A DNA stretch of 64,000 nucleotides, from assembly GCA_013285425.1 (NCBI GenBank), contig CP053447.1:2300001-2364000 (forward strand), given 5' to 3'. The notes under the pieces were generated by a model. That model was not told the origin of the DNA, made no database searches, and was given only the letters and a program-made list of their open reading frames with translations. A program made the translations under genes and the position numbers. This document shows, in pieces, positions 9,003 through 18,577 of this stretch (position 1 is its first letter; every line of letters begins with the position of its first letter). The stretch is from Ignavibacteriota bacterium. GTDB lineage: Bacteria > Bacteroidota > Ignavibacteria > Ignavibacteriales > Ignavibacteriaceae.

Positions 9003-10163
9003 TTACCTTACAAAAAACTCAGCAATTATTTTATTCCAGTTTACATCAGAAAGATCACCTAACTGACCGATAAACAATCCATCTTCAAGATACTCATCAG
9101 ATTTTTTTTCAGATTTCAATAAGTCCATAAACATTACTTTAAACTTTTCAATATCATCCTGGAAGAAAGCTACAGCCGATTTTCCTATTGTCATTTCTTT
9201 TATTTCATTATCCAGATTTTCAGCATCAAGAGCACATACCCAGTTTCGTTCATAAGGAGTAATATCCAGCGCATCTATATTATTTTGCAGAAGAGTATTT
9301 ATCTGTGCAACCTTGCCGCTTACCGGAGAGCTGAATGTTACAGTGCGGTTACCTTGTTTAATAGTAAACAACGGCTGACCGGCTTTTATAGTCATACCAA
9401 GGTTAGGTAGTTCTAATGAATCAATTTTACCAATTAATTTTAACGCAAAATCATCAATCCCCACTTTAGCTATTCCTTCCTGATTCATACTAACCCAGGT
9501 ATGATTCCTTGCGATAAAAACACCGCCCGGAATTGAAAACTCGCCTTGTATAAAATCATCTGAGGCTGGTAAATGCGTAATATGCACTTTTGGTTTTAAT
9601 TGTTTTTGAATTTTATCCTGTCTCTTTATTAATGATTTTCTAACAAACTCAATCAGCTCATCTTCTGTAAATGGTTTTTCAACATAATCCAAAGCACCAT
9701 ATTTCATAGTTTCAACCGCTGTTTCGATCGATGCGTATCCGGTAATAATTATTACGTCGATATCAGGGCGAAGATGTTTAACTGATTTACAAACCTCAAC
9801 ACCATCCATCATTGGCATTTTAAGATCAGTAAATACAAAATCATAATGATGCTTTTGAATCAGCCCAAGTGCTTCCTGACCATTTTCCACTGTATCGACG
9901 GAATAACCATCAAGCACAAGTATCTTTCTAAAACTTCCAAGTATTACTTCTTCATCATCCACACATAGAATTCTTGCCTTTGGATTTTCGACCTGAGCAC
10001 GCTTTAATGTTGTAGCTTCGTTCGAAAAATCAAGTTTTAAACTTTCCTGAAGAACCTGTTCACGTTCTTTTTTCTGTTTTTGCTCAGTCATTCTTTTGCT
10101 TACCATACGGATCAGAATATCCGCAATAATAAAAATGACAATAGCTAATATGAAAAGTGGCAT
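9003..10163 (-). CDS. Membrane-anchored response regulator with C-terminal GcvH-like domain
   Basis: 386 residues: one N-terminal transmembrane helix (1-20), a short coiled linker, a receiver domain (~63-180; D69/D70, phospho-acceptor D113, K163) and a GcvH-like domain (~208-330; IARNHTWV, VGIDDFALKLIG, SPVSGKVAQIN). The residue at the lipoyl-lysine position, eight before the SP-x-SG proline, is N272, so this is not a lipoyl carrier in the usual sense. A membrane-tethered receiver is unusual. It is the last gene of the left arm. I infer that phosphorylation controls a GcvH-like docking module near the NrfD complex; there is no DNA-binding domain. Confidence 0.8.
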   Translation of the reverse strand: MPLFILAIVIFIIADILIRMVSKRMTEQKQKKEREQVLQESLKLDFSNEATTLKRAQVENPKARILCVDDEEVILGSFRKILVLDGYSVDTVENGQEALGLIQKHHYDFVFTDLKMPMMDGVEVCKSVKHLRPDIDVIIITGYASIETAVETMKYGALDYVEKPFTEDELIEFVRKSLIKRQDKIQKQLKPKVHITHLPASDDFIQGEFSIPGGVFIARNHTWVSMNQEGIAKVGIDDFALKLIGKIDSLELPNLGMTIKAGQPLFTIKQGNRTVTFSSPVSGKVAQINTLLQNNIDALDITPYERNWVCALDAENLDNEIKEMTIGKSAVAFFQDDIEKFKVMFMDLLKSEKKSDEYLEDGLFIGQLGDLSDVNWNKIIAEFFVR

Positions 10164-10205
10164 AATGTATCTCCTAAAGTATAAATTTTAATTTCTTTAC
10201 AGATA

Positions 10206-11012
10206 TTATAACCTGTCTGAACTGCAGGGTATTAAATATTTTATTTCATAATCTAAATTAGCCGGTATTATCCGGTATAACCAGCCTTCAAAATAAGGAT
10301 CCTTTTCTAACAAAGATGGATTATTGATAACGTTGTTATTTACTTCAACAATTCTTCCGGATAAGGGTGATAGTATTTTATGAATCCTTTCGTCATTACT
10401 TGTCAAAGATGCACAACCTGTTCCTTGTATTAGCTCATCCTCAAGCTGCATCATTTCAATATTATTTACTGACTCAATTGCTTTCATATAGATATCGCAA
10501 ATACCGATCAAAACACTTCCCTCTCTTTCCTGAAACATCCAGGTGGAATGACCAAGACGAAGATATTTTGCCGGACAGGTAACATAAATCAGCTCTTTAT
10601 CTCTTTGCTGCGGTGAAAAAGATTTTTCCTCTTTCATTATTTTTATATAATTCTTTGCCCTGAACAAAACGCTCAACAGCTCATCAACAGTAAAAGGTTT
10701 TGGAATAAAACTTAATGCGCCTCTGTAAAGCGAGTTAACTGCATTTTCAACTGTTGAAAACCCTGTTGTCATTATCACTACAGAATCTTTTTTAGATTTA
10801 TTAATAGCATCAAGTATCTGAAATCCATCACCATCAGGCATCATTATGTCTGAGATAATAACCGGATAAAAGTTTTTAGATATTTTTTCCAGTCCTGTTT
10901 TTGTATTAATTGCCGAATCAACCGTATAATCTTCGAGTGCACAAATTTTTATTACGGCATCAATAATAACCTGTTCATCATCTATTACTAATATATCCGC
11001 TGCTTTATTCAT
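10206..11012 (-). CDS. Response regulator with GcvH-like output domain
   Basis: 268 residues. The receiver occupies ~1-120 with D11/D12, phospho-acceptor D55 and K105. The second half (~145-250) is GcvH-like: LRLGHSTWMFQEREG, VLIGICDIYMKAI, then SPLSGRIVEVNNN and a DPYFEGWLYRI segment, the last very like true GcvH. E208 replaces the lipoyl lysine. There is no DNA-binding domain and, unlike its neighbour, no membrane helix. The kinase gene lies 35 bases upstream, so the kinase probably phosphorylates this protein and the next one. Confidence 0.8.
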   Translation of the reverse strand: MNKAADILVIDDEQVIIDAVIKICALEDYTVDSAINTKTGLEKISKNFYPVIISDIMMPDGDGFQILDAINKSKKDSVVIMTTGFSTVENAVNSLYRGALSFIPKPFTVDELLSVLFRAKNYIKIMKEEKSFSPQQRDKELIYVTCPAKYLRLGHSTWMFQEREGSVLIGICDIYMKAIESVNNIEMMQLEDELIQGTGCASLTSNDERIHKILSPLSGRIVEVNNNVINNPSLLEKDPYFEGWLYRIIPANLDYEIKYLIPCSSDRL

Positions 11013-11047
11013 TTACTTATCTTTGCTGAGTCAAAGGCAATCTGATT

Positions 11048-12886
11048 TTAAAATGTTGTACCTTTTCCAATTTCACTATCAACAGTAATTGTTCCGTTAT
11101 GGTTATCAACGATACCCCAGATTACAGCAAGTCCGAGTCCGTTTCCTTTTTGTCCTTTTGTTGAAAAGAAAGGATCAAAGATTTTATGGAGATCTTCGTT
11201 GCTGATTCCGCACCCGGTATCTGAAACTTTTATCTCAACATATTCCTGCACACCGGCTGATTCAATGTAATCCCATTTTTCCCAATCACTATTTTCAGAA
11301 GAGCAAACTTCATAAATACCTTCGGGTCCCAGATCAAATACAAGAACCGGTGATCCGCATTTAGGACATACCTTATCTTCCTGCACAAGTGAAACGCTGC
11401 ATTCCGGACAGACAAACTTTGCATTTTTATTTATCTTAAATCCAACATCATAATTGTTGTAATGCTTTCCGTAAACCGGATCAATATGGATTATTCCTTC
11501 ATTACTATCTGAAACAACTTTTACTTTAATTGCCGGTAAACCATCAATCTTAAATTCATTGTCTATAAGATTATGTCTTTTTCTGCAAGCAGCTTTTTTT
11601 ATCTGAGTTGTTCCAAAGGGTGCCAAAGAAATCAAATGAGTTGCAACTGTAATTATTCCTCCGGTCTTTTCCATCGCATCAGCAGCATTTACAAACAAGT
11701 TAATAAATACCTGCTCCATCTGATTTGAATCAATTGTTATTTTCGGAATTTCAGCTTCAAACTTCTTTTCAACTTTTATTTTTTTGATTGATAATTGATT
11801 TTCCACAACTGTGATAGCCTTATCAATAACATCGTTTAAATCAGCCGGATTCTTTTTAGGTACTGACTGTCTTGCAAAATCCAACAAGCTTTTAACAATC
11901 TCTCTGCTTCTGATCGTTTCTCTCACAATCACTTTAAGGTCTTCCTGAAATTCAGGATTGTCTTTAGTTCTTTTAAGTAAGAAACTACTGTAAGTTAATA
12001 CACCTGTTAAGGGATTATTTATTTCGTGTGCAACACCTGCAGCTAATCTGCCCAAAGATGCCATTTTATCCGATTGAAATAATTGTAAACGTGCCTCAGC
12101 TAATTTTTTTGTCATATTATTAAAAGATGAAGCAAGCTTACCAATTTCATCGCTGCCAATTTCTTTAATTGCATAATTCAAATTACCTGCGCTTATCTGC
12201 TGTGTTGCGCTTAAAAGATCATTAACCGGATTTGACACCCATTTTTTAACAAATAAACCGATTATCAAACCCACAATTACAACGGCAGCAAAAGCAAATA
12301 TTACTATTTCAATTTTTGATCTTAAGATTTCCTTATCAACCTCAGCCAATGAGATTGATATATCCAGAACACCAAGTACCTTTTGATCGCTCGGATGTGC
12401 ATGACATTCAGCCGTCCAGCAGGAGGTTTCGTTGTAGATTGGAGTAATTATTCCGATTATTCTTGCCGAATCAGGGTTAAGTTTAAATATTCTTGTCCGT
12501 TCGGTAATTGATATTTGTTCAAGCGGCTTATCTTCTGCATGGCATGCATAACAGCTTTCAGCATTTTTATCAACCATTTGATTTATACTGTTTTGGTCAG
12601 ATGAATATATTATTTCACCTATCTTATTCAGTATCCTCACATCCCTGATATGAGGTTGTGCACCGATTGAACTAATAATCTGTTGTATCCTGTCTCTTTG
12701 ATTGAGCATCATATCAACTCTTGTACTGGATACAACTGTTTCACTTAACTGATTTGCATGCCGCTCAACTTCTGCTGTTAAGTTGTTGCTTTGAGTCTGT
12801 ACATTAAAAAAAGCAAATACCCCTATTATTACTAATGAGGTAAAAGCAACAGCAAAGATTAAACGAAAACCAATTTTCTTGAACAT
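11048..12886 (-). CDS. c-type-haem sensor histidine kinase with zinc-ribbon insert
   Basis: 612 residues. A transmembrane helix (~9-30) and another (~192-214) bracket a periplasmic sensor with C112-x2-C115-H116 and C156-x4-C161-H162, two candidate c-haem sites. HAMP follows (~214-268), then HisKA with H287 (VAHEINNP) and a HATPase domain (N400 in FVNAADAM, DTGCG at 556-560, GNGLGLA). Between the N box and the DTGCG box sits an unusual insert of ~130 residues with C493-x2-C496 and C507-x2-C510, a zinc ribbon. It ends abruptly after KGTTF, slightly short of most kinases. Haem redox or ligand state is the probable signal, sensed outside the cytoplasm. Confidence 0.85.
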   Translation of the reverse strand: MFKKIGFRLIFAVAFTSLVIIGVFAFFNVQTQSNNLTAEVERHANQLSETVVSSTRVDMMLNQRDRIQQIISSIGAQPHIRDVRILNKIGEIIYSSDQNSINQMVDKNAESCYACHAEDKPLEQISITERTRIFKLNPDSARIIGIITPIYNETSCWTAECHAHPSDQKVLGVLDISISLAEVDKEILRSKIEIVIFAFAAVVIVGLIIGLFVKKWVSNPVNDLLSATQQISAGNLNYAIKEIGSDEIGKLASSFNNMTKKLAEARLQLFQSDKMASLGRLAAGVAHEINNPLTGVLTYSSFLLKRTKDNPEFQEDLKVIVRETIRSREIVKSLLDFARQSVPKKNPADLNDVIDKAITVVENQLSIKKIKVEKKFEAEIPKITIDSNQMEQVFINLFVNAADAMEKTGGIITVATHLISLAPFGTTQIKKAACRKRHNLIDNEFKIDGLPAIKVKVVSDSNEGIIHIDPVYGKHYNNYDVGFKINKNAKFVCPECSVSLVQEDKVCPKCGSPVLVFDLGPEGIYEVCSSENSDWEKWDYIESAGVQEYVEIKVSDTGCGISNEDLHKIFDPFFSTKGQKGNGLGLAVIWGIVDNHNGTITVDSEIGKGTTF

Positions 12887-12957
12887 TTATAATTTATAGT
12901 CTGATAAATATTAATAAGATACTGCAGGAATTTTAGTTTATTCCTGCAGACAAAAAT

Positions 12958-14109
12958 TTATTTTTTACCAATAACCTTTCCTGGTTTTTGTTTTGGGAAA
13001 CTATAATCATCGTGACAACTGCTGCAAGTTGGCTTAACAGCAAAATTATTATCGCTATGACAGTCTTCGCAGCTTAACTCAATATGAATTTCATCCAGCT
13101 GCAGACCGGTTACCGAGTGTTTGAATTTGCCTTCAAGCCACGGCTTGTGACAGCTTAAACATTTATTATCAACTTTTTTGTACGGCTGAGTTGTGCCATG
13201 GCACTTTACACATGATAAGTTTATATGATATTTATTTAATGCCCAGCCTGTCTTCTTTGCGTGATCAAATGGTTCAAGAACTTTATTACTGTGACACCTG
13301 CTGCAATTTTCAGTTTTCTTATGACAACTGATACAATTCTTATGCTGTTCTTCAAAGGTTTTCTTTGTAATTACTTTAATAGGTTTGTCATTATTTTTTC
13401 TGTTAACATCGTGGCACTTTGTACAGCTTTCTTGTTTATGACAGGTTTCACATTTCAATCCAAATTTTTTCGTGTGATCATCATGATAAAATGTAACAAT
13501 CTTTCCTTTATCAGAATTTGTTTCATAAACTAATTTCGTAGGCTCCAGAACTACCGGATGATTTTTACCAGCATATTTCTTCTGAATATTTTGATCCTTT
13601 TTTCCGTCTTTCAGATCTTTTTTGAGTGTATGACAAGTATTACATCCGTTATCGTGGCTCCATTCGCGATGGCAATCCATACACTGTCTGTGAAAAGCAG
13701 CTTTCAAATCAGGAATACTTACATCATCCCGCTTTCTTGATGATGAATGACAATTACTGCACCTGAGAATTGAGGCTGAAGTATTATGATGATGGCAGGT
13801 TTCGCAGCCGCCGCTCATCTCAGACATTTGCGCATGAATCCTATGTGAAAAATAAACCGGACCATATTTGTCACTTAATTGATTTATGGTGATTAACTCT
13901 GGAGTTTGTTCTGGCTTTTGATATGCAGTTTTTATTTTCTCACGCGGACACTGAATAAGACAAGGATCTTTTTTTGTCGGGACATCGCAAATGTGACAAT
14001 TACTGCACTCTAAATTTAATTTAGAATGATTTTTACCCGGACTTTGCTGAGGTTTAATTGTAATTGCTATAAGTAAAACCAATAAAAGAATAATTTTTTT
14101 CTTCATCAT
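12958..14109 (-). CDS. Secreted 13-haem c-type cytochrome
   Basis: 383 residues with a signal peptide (KKKIILLLVLLIAITI) and 13 CxxCH motifs, the first in ECSNCH right after the signal and the last in CSSCHDD near the C-terminus; many distal histidines (YFSHRIHAQ, DDHTKK) fit bis-His ligation. It should be a periplasmic electron carrier. Its start overlaps the end of the NrfD-like gene (ATGA-type coupling), so it probably exchanges electrons with that membrane complex and the quinone pool, as in Hmc/Qrc-like systems. Confidence 0.85.
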   Translation of the reverse strand: MMKKKIILLLVLLIAITIKPQQSPGKNHSKLNLECSNCHICDVPTKKDPCLIQCPREKIKTAYQKPEQTPELITINQLSDKYGPVYFSHRIHAQMSEMSGGCETCHHHNTSASILRCSNCHSSSRKRDDVSIPDLKAAFHRQCMDCHREWSHDNGCNTCHTLKKDLKDGKKDQNIQKKYAGKNHPVVLEPTKLVYETNSDKGKIVTFYHDDHTKKFGLKCETCHKQESCTKCHDVNRKNNDKPIKVITKKTFEEQHKNCISCHKKTENCSRCHSNKVLEPFDHAKKTGWALNKYHINLSCVKCHGTTQPYKKVDNKCLSCHKPWLEGKFKHSVTGLQLDEIHIELSCEDCHSDNNFAVKPTCSSCHDDYSFPKQKPGKVIGKK

Positions 14110-15351
14110 TTTATTCCCCTTATCGTATATTTTGTTTTTTGTGCTGATGTCTTTCCTGGCAAACTGATAACAGGAAAATTAATAACTACAAACCGGTAGG
14201 CAAGAACAAGCATTGCCACAAACCCGAGTGTAACTGAAATTTCACCGAATGATGGGAAATATGAATCAGTAGAATACGGCGGAGTGTAAGCAACTACGAA
14301 ATTATTAATTCTGTTTATTAAGACACCAAACACAACTAAAGAAGATGCAATAAAAAGAAACAGAGGCGATTTTAATACTTTGGTAGATAAAAGCATTCTC
14401 AATGGAATTATTACTCCAAACAGCACTTCAATTGTAAACATAACACTTGCAGTATTGAATTCGGTTAAGTAAACAAAAGTTTCGCGTATAAACATATCAC
14501 CAATTTTAAATGCTAAATAAATTCCCAACAAAGGTGCAATCATTGAGCCTAATCTGGAAAGAATGTGCATCTCCGGTTTTAGCCCTAATGATCTGGAAGC
14601 AATTAATGATTCAAAAATAACCATTGGAAAACCTACTGAAATTGCTGAAAGCAAAAAGAGCAAGGGCAATATTGGCGTTTGCCAGAGCGGATGCATCTTT
14701 GGTCCTTGCGATAATCATCAATGTTCCTAATGATGATTGATGCAATGTAGAAAGTACAACACCAGCAATAATAAAAATGAACATCGTTTTTGACAGACCA
14801 CGGTCAAGTGCTCTTAAAAGTTTATCAATAGGTTTGTTTAATCCTGAAAGAAACCCCGGTAGATTAACCCTGCCTATGAATCTTTCAGTTACTATCGGTA
14901 AGAATTCAATGTAAAGAACTGTAAGATAAATCATTACACAAATGCCAACTTCAAACAACGCTGAGCTGCCATTCCACATAATCAACGGATGCCAGATAAA
15001 ATACCATCTTCCAATATCAACAAACACTCCAAGTGCAACAAATGTATAGCCTAACATTGCTGTCAGAAGTGCTGGTCTTACAATTGCGTGATATTCTTCT
15101 TTATGAATTATATGACCTAAAGCCGCAGTAGTAAATCCGCCAGCAGCAAGCGCTACACCGGCAGCAACATCAACTCCAATCCACAAACCCCAGGGATATT
15201 GATTATTCAGGTTTGTAACTGCACCGATGCCAAAGAAAAATCTGCCCATTAAAAAGATTAATCCATTTACTGCAATAACTATCAATCCAATTACTCCCGG
15301 AGTAAAATATTTACGTTTTATCGGCACTGGATTGTAAGAATCATGACTCAT
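14106..15351 (-). CDS. NrfD/HybB-like quinone-interacting membrane subunit (frameshifted)
   Basis: Two overlapping frames make one ~414-residue, roughly ten-helix NrfD/HybB-type protein. The N-terminal part has YPWGLWIGVDVAAGVALAAGG and STLHQSSLGTL, the C-terminal part continues at HPLWQTPILPL. They join if one base is removed from the AAA run of ACCAAAGATGCATCC (minus strand, near 14695-14700); the length is 3n+1. The paralogue in the right arm is intact across this point, so a sequencing error or recent mutation is likely. NrfD proteins take electrons from or give them to quinones and pair with the FeS protein encoded just upstream. Confidence 0.8.
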
Positions 15352-16256
15352 AATTTTTCCTCCTCATCAAGTTCTTTGCGGCGCTTTGTTATCCACATTA
15401 TACCACCTAAAAGAGCATATAAAGAAACCGGTGGAACAAAGTATGCAAATATTCCATGTTGAATTGATTCCGAAACCCCCGGTGCAGGATTATTTCCAAG
15501 TTTCGGAAAATCAAGTTCTGCAAAATCTTTACTTGCCAGATACAGCCATGATGTTCCACCGACTTCATATTCTCCAAAAATATGATCAACATATCTATCG
15601 GGATTTTTCTTAATTCTCTCGCGGGCAATTTTGATAAGCTCTGTTCTGCTTCCGTAAGTAAGTGCTTCAACCGGGCAGATGCTTACGCAAGCCGGCAGCT
15701 TTCCTGCTTTTGTACGGTCATAACAGAAATCGCATTTCATAATTTTCGGATTCAATGCTTTGTCATATTCAAAAGCCGGTATCTGGAATGGACAAGCAGC
15801 CATACAATATCTGCAGCCTATACACATATCAGTATCCCAGGTTACTGCGCCATTTTCATGTTTGGTAAATGCACCAACTATGCAAGCAGATACACAGGCA
15901 GGATGATCGCAGTGCATACATTGAACCTTTACATCAACAGGAAGATTTGAATATTTACCCGGTGAATACTCATTAACAACAGTTAATGCTGTATGGTCAG
16001 GTCTTCTCATGTTTTCAAATACTTCACGATTTTTGTAAGACTCAAGATCACCAGCGGGTAAATCATGAGCTTCTTTACAAGCCCATTCACACTGACGGCA
16101 GCCAACACAAACAGTCGTATCAACTAAAACACCCATTCGATCTTCAGATAAAATATTTTTAGGACCTGCTTTAGCAGTTGAGGTGGAAAGCCCGGCTATT
16201 CCAGCACCAACAAAAGCAGATTTTTTAAGGAAATCTCGGCGACTTTTGCCAGACAT
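15348..16256 (-). CDS. Tat-exported four-[4Fe-4S] ferredoxin subunit (HybA/HmcB-like)
   Basis: 302 residues with a twin-arginine signal (SRRDFLKKSAF then a hydrophobic run) and four cysteine clusters: CVGCRQCEWAC, CMHCDHPACVSAC, CIGCRYCMAAC and CDFCYDRT...CVSIC. A C-terminal transmembrane helix (~GIFAYFVPPVSLYALLGGIMWI) anchors it. It should sit on the outer face and wire the NrfD-like subunit to the multihaem cytochrome. First gene of the left arm; its stop overlaps the NrfD start by four bases. Confidence 0.9.
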   Translation of the reverse strand: MSGKSRRDFLKKSAFVGAGIAGLSTSTAKAGPKNILSEDRMGVLVDTTVCVGCRQCEWACKEAHDLPAGDLESYKNREVFENMRRPDHTALTVVNEYSPGKYSNLPVDVKVQCMHCDHPACVSACIVGAFTKHENGAVTWDTDMCIGCRYCMAACPFQIPAFEYDKALNPKIMKCDFCYDRTKAGKLPACVSICPVEALTYGSRTELIKIARERIKKNPDRYVDHIFGEYEVGGTSWLYLASKDFAELDFPKLGNNPAPGVSESIQHGIFAYFVPPVSLYALLGGIMWITKRRKELDEEEKL

Positions 16257-16836
16257 TTTTTATTCCTTTCAAGATTTATGTAAATGTTTTCAGAACGAAT
16301 TAAAATAATTGCTTTTCTAAATACAATTTTGTGCCATTCCGAAAATAATTTTTGAAAAAAATAATTATTTGATTTTGGTTAATAACGCAATAATTAGAGG
16401 CAAAAAACAGGGTGCTGTATAATCATTAACTTCTAATAGTTATCAATAGTGGCAAACATTTTATACTTTTTTTAAGGATAGAGAAAATATGGTAATCAGA
16501 AATTCTTTATAGATATCAGTTTTGCGATAAAATAATTGATGCTATTTGAGTAATATCAACCAATTTGTTTTGCGCTGTATCCTGTTAAATTAAAGAAGTT
16601 AGATATTCAACTATTCTTTGAGGAACAATCTCAAATTTCTTTTAAAAGTGATGAATTATTCAATACTGCTCTGTTGAATTTATTAACACTTTTAATTAGA
16701 GCAATAGTATAAAATTACAACGCTGTTGCTCTAACTCTTTATGTTTCAATAACATATAGAGATGATAAAAAAACAAAAGCTAATGGTATGCTAGTTGCCC
16801 TTTAATAAGCACAAATTAAAACAACAGGAGTTCAAA
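16257..16836. other. Gene-free divergent regulatory region between the two redox arms
   Basis: About 580 bases without a credible gene. It is AT-rich, separates the divergent left and right arms and holds the sigma54-type element annotated separately. On the minus strand near 16322-16337 there is a poorer look-alike (TGGCAC with TTGT one base too close). No other element is clear to me. Confidence 0.6.
16784..16799 (+). promoter_or_regulatory. Predicted sigma54 (-24/-12) promoter of the right arm
   Basis: TGGTATGCTAGTTGCC matches TGGYAYRNNNNTTGCW at all defined positions but the last, with the obligatory GG-to-GC spacing (GG at 16785-16786, GC at 16797-16798). Transcription would start near 16810, about 27 bases before the first gene. 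A sigma54 activator gene is encoded in the same arm, which supports the call. Confidence 0.7.
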
Positions 16837-17097
16837 ATGCTTACATTTTTATTAGTACTAGTAGCAGTTTTTATTGGGGTTGATTTATTAGTCAGATTTG
16901 TAATTGACCCATTAGCCTCAGGTTCATACAAGAAAAATAAAGTTTCTAAACCCTTTGCGTCAAAGTTTGATCCTTCACTCAAACTTGCAAGCGAAACTAT
17001 GTACGATGGCGGACAGCCGCACGAGGATGAAAAGTCAAAAGAAACAAACAAAAGCGAGAATATCACAGAAGATGATAGCTCAACTAAAAATCAATAA
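16837..17097 (+). CDS. Small membrane-anchored protein with ETMYDGG motif
   Basis: 86 residues from the ATG at 16837, chosen because an AGGAG site lies 6-7 bases upstream; an earlier in-frame start would overlap the promoter. One N-terminal transmembrane helix (~2-20) is followed by a hydrophilic tail carrying LASETMYDGGQPHED and then a charged low-complexity end. The same GETMxDGG-like motif occurs at the end of two other proteins of this arm, so this is a family-specific partner, not a chance ORF. Function unknown. Confidence 0.75.
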   Translation: MLTFLLVLVAVFIGVDLLVRFVIDPLASGSYKKNKVSKPFASKFDPSLKLASETMYDGGQPHEDEKSKETNKSENITEDDSSTKNQ

Positions 17098-17131
17098 AAA
17101 ATCTAAGTGAATTATATAAAAAGGAAATACT

Positions 17132-17803
17132 ATGGTAGCGATTTTTGTTTTGACAGCATTTTTATTTTTCATTTTAGTTGATCTTGTCGTACTAAAATTT
17201 CAAGGAAAATATCATCCCGCATTTGAACCTACATTCTCTCAATTTGATTTATCAATGTTTGAGAAAAATAGGTTCGTTATTCCTCAAAACACTCTTTTTT
17301 CCAAAGGACATACCTGGCTTAAAGAAGATGAAAACGGACTGGTCAATATTGGAATTGATGAATTCGGAATGACAGCCTTAGGCATGTTAACAATATCAAA
17401 TTGTGCCCTTGCAGGTAAAACACTAAAGCGCGGAGATATTTTATTTGAAGGCAACTACGGAAATAACAAAGTAAAATTTCTTTCCCCTATTAGTGGTACA
17501 GTTCAATCTGTTAACCCAGATATTTTAAGTAAAAATATTTCTGATCCATATAAAAACTGGGGAGTTCAGTTACTTTCAAAAGATTTTTCTGAGAATCGTG
17601 ATAAGTTTTTCTCAGGAAATGATGCTGTTAATTGGATTAAAAAAGAATATATAAAATTAAAAAGTTTTTTAGACACACATGCACTTAAACCAGAGTTAGC
17701 TGGTGAAACTATGTTTGATGGAGGTACGCTTTCTAACGATATGCTCTATTCATTAGTTGATAAAAGTACAAGTGATTTTGAAAAAGAATTTCTCTCATTA
17801 TAG
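17132..17803 (+). CDS. Membrane-anchored GcvH-like protein with GETMFDGG motif
   Basis: 223 residues: an N-terminal transmembrane helix, then a GcvH-like fold (SKGHTWLKEDENG, VNIGIDEFGMTALG, SPISGTVQSVN). Asparagine occupies the lipoyl-lysine position, so lipoylation at the usual site is not possible. The C-terminal region has AGETMFDGGTLSND. An AAGGAAA site precedes the ATG. It lies between the small motif protein and the ferredoxin in an apparent operon. Probably a docking or sensory component of the NrfD-ferredoxin complex; inference only. Confidence 0.75.
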   Translation: MVAIFVLTAFLFFILVDLVVLKFQGKYHPAFEPTFSQFDLSMFEKNRFVIPQNTLFSKGHTWLKEDENGLVNIGIDEFGMTALGMLTISNCALAGKTLKRGDILFEGNYGNNKVKFLSPISGTVQSVNPDILSKNISDPYKNWGVQLLSKDFSENRDKFFSGNDAVNWIKKEYIKLKSFLDTHALKPELAGETMFDGGTLSNDMLYSLVDKSTSDFEKEFLSL

Positions 17804-17818
17804 TTACAGGAAAAGCAA

Positions 17819-18577
17819 ATGTTAAAAGAAAAAGGAATACTCTTTGATGTAACGCTTTGTATAGGATGTGGTTCCTGTTATGATGCGTGTAAAGAAGCAA
17901 ATAATCTTCCGAAAACAAGCGAAGATTTTCTAAAGGATCATCTCTCTGATAATACATTTAATGTAATCGAACAATATGATGATTTGTATGCAAGAAAAAT
18001 GTGTATGCATTGTAACGAGCCGGCATGCGAATCAGTATGCCTTGTTGGTGCAATAACAAAAACATCTACAGGTGCTGTGGTTTATGACGCTGATAAGTGT
18101 ATCGGATGCAGATACTGTATGCAGGCTTGTCCTCATAAAATTCCCCGCTACGAATGGGGAACAACAACACCCCGCATCAGAAAATGCAATATGTGTGCTG
18201 AACGTGTCAGCAATGGGCTTATACCAGCTTGTGCAGAATCCTGCCCTAATGAAGCAACTTTATATGGAGATATGGATCAACTGATTGCAATTGCCAAAAG
18301 AAGACTTCAGGAAAATCCTGATAAATACTATCAGCATATTTACGGACTTGAAGAAGCCGGCGGAGGACACGTACTGGTTCTTTCACCGGTACCATTTGAA
18401 CAATTAGGATACATCCCTGAATTACCAAAAGAATCGATGCCTGAGTTTACAAAAAGAGCAATGGAAAAAATTCCATCTGTTGTTGTTGGCGGAGGTATTT
18501 TCTTAGGCGGTATGTATTGGCTGACTAAAAGAAAAAATCAAATTGCTAAAGAAGAGAGAAGTAAAAATGAAAATTAA
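17819..18577 (+). CDS. Four-[4Fe-4S] ferredoxin subunit (HybA/HmcB-like), no Tat signal
   Basis: 252 residues with four cysteine clusters: CIGCGSCYDAC, CMHCNEPACESVC, CIGCRYCMQAC and CNMCAERV...CAESC. A C-terminal hydrophobic helix (~VVVGGGIFLGGMYWL) anchors it. Unlike its left-arm paralogue it has no twin-arginine leader, so it either faces the cytoplasm or depends on a partner for export. It overlaps the next gene, an NrfD-like subunit, by 11 bases. Confidence 0.9.
   Translation: MLKEKGILFDVTLCIGCGSCYDACKEANNLPKTSEDFLKDHLSDNTFNVIEQYDDLYARKMCMHCNEPACESVCLVGAITKTSTGAVVYDADKCIGCRYCMQACPHKIPRYEWGTTTPRIRKCNMCAERVSNGLIPACAESCPNEATLYGDMDQLIAIAKRRLQENPDKYYQHIYGLEEAGGGHVLVLSPVPFEQLGYIPELPKESMPEFTKRAMEKIPSVVVGGGIFLGGMYWLTKRKNQIAKEERSKNEN

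Noticed and set aside
16322-16338. Second sigma54 promoter for the left arm (TGGCAC...TTGT, minus strand)
   Set aside because: The -12 element is one base too close and lacks GC; sigma54 spacing is strict.
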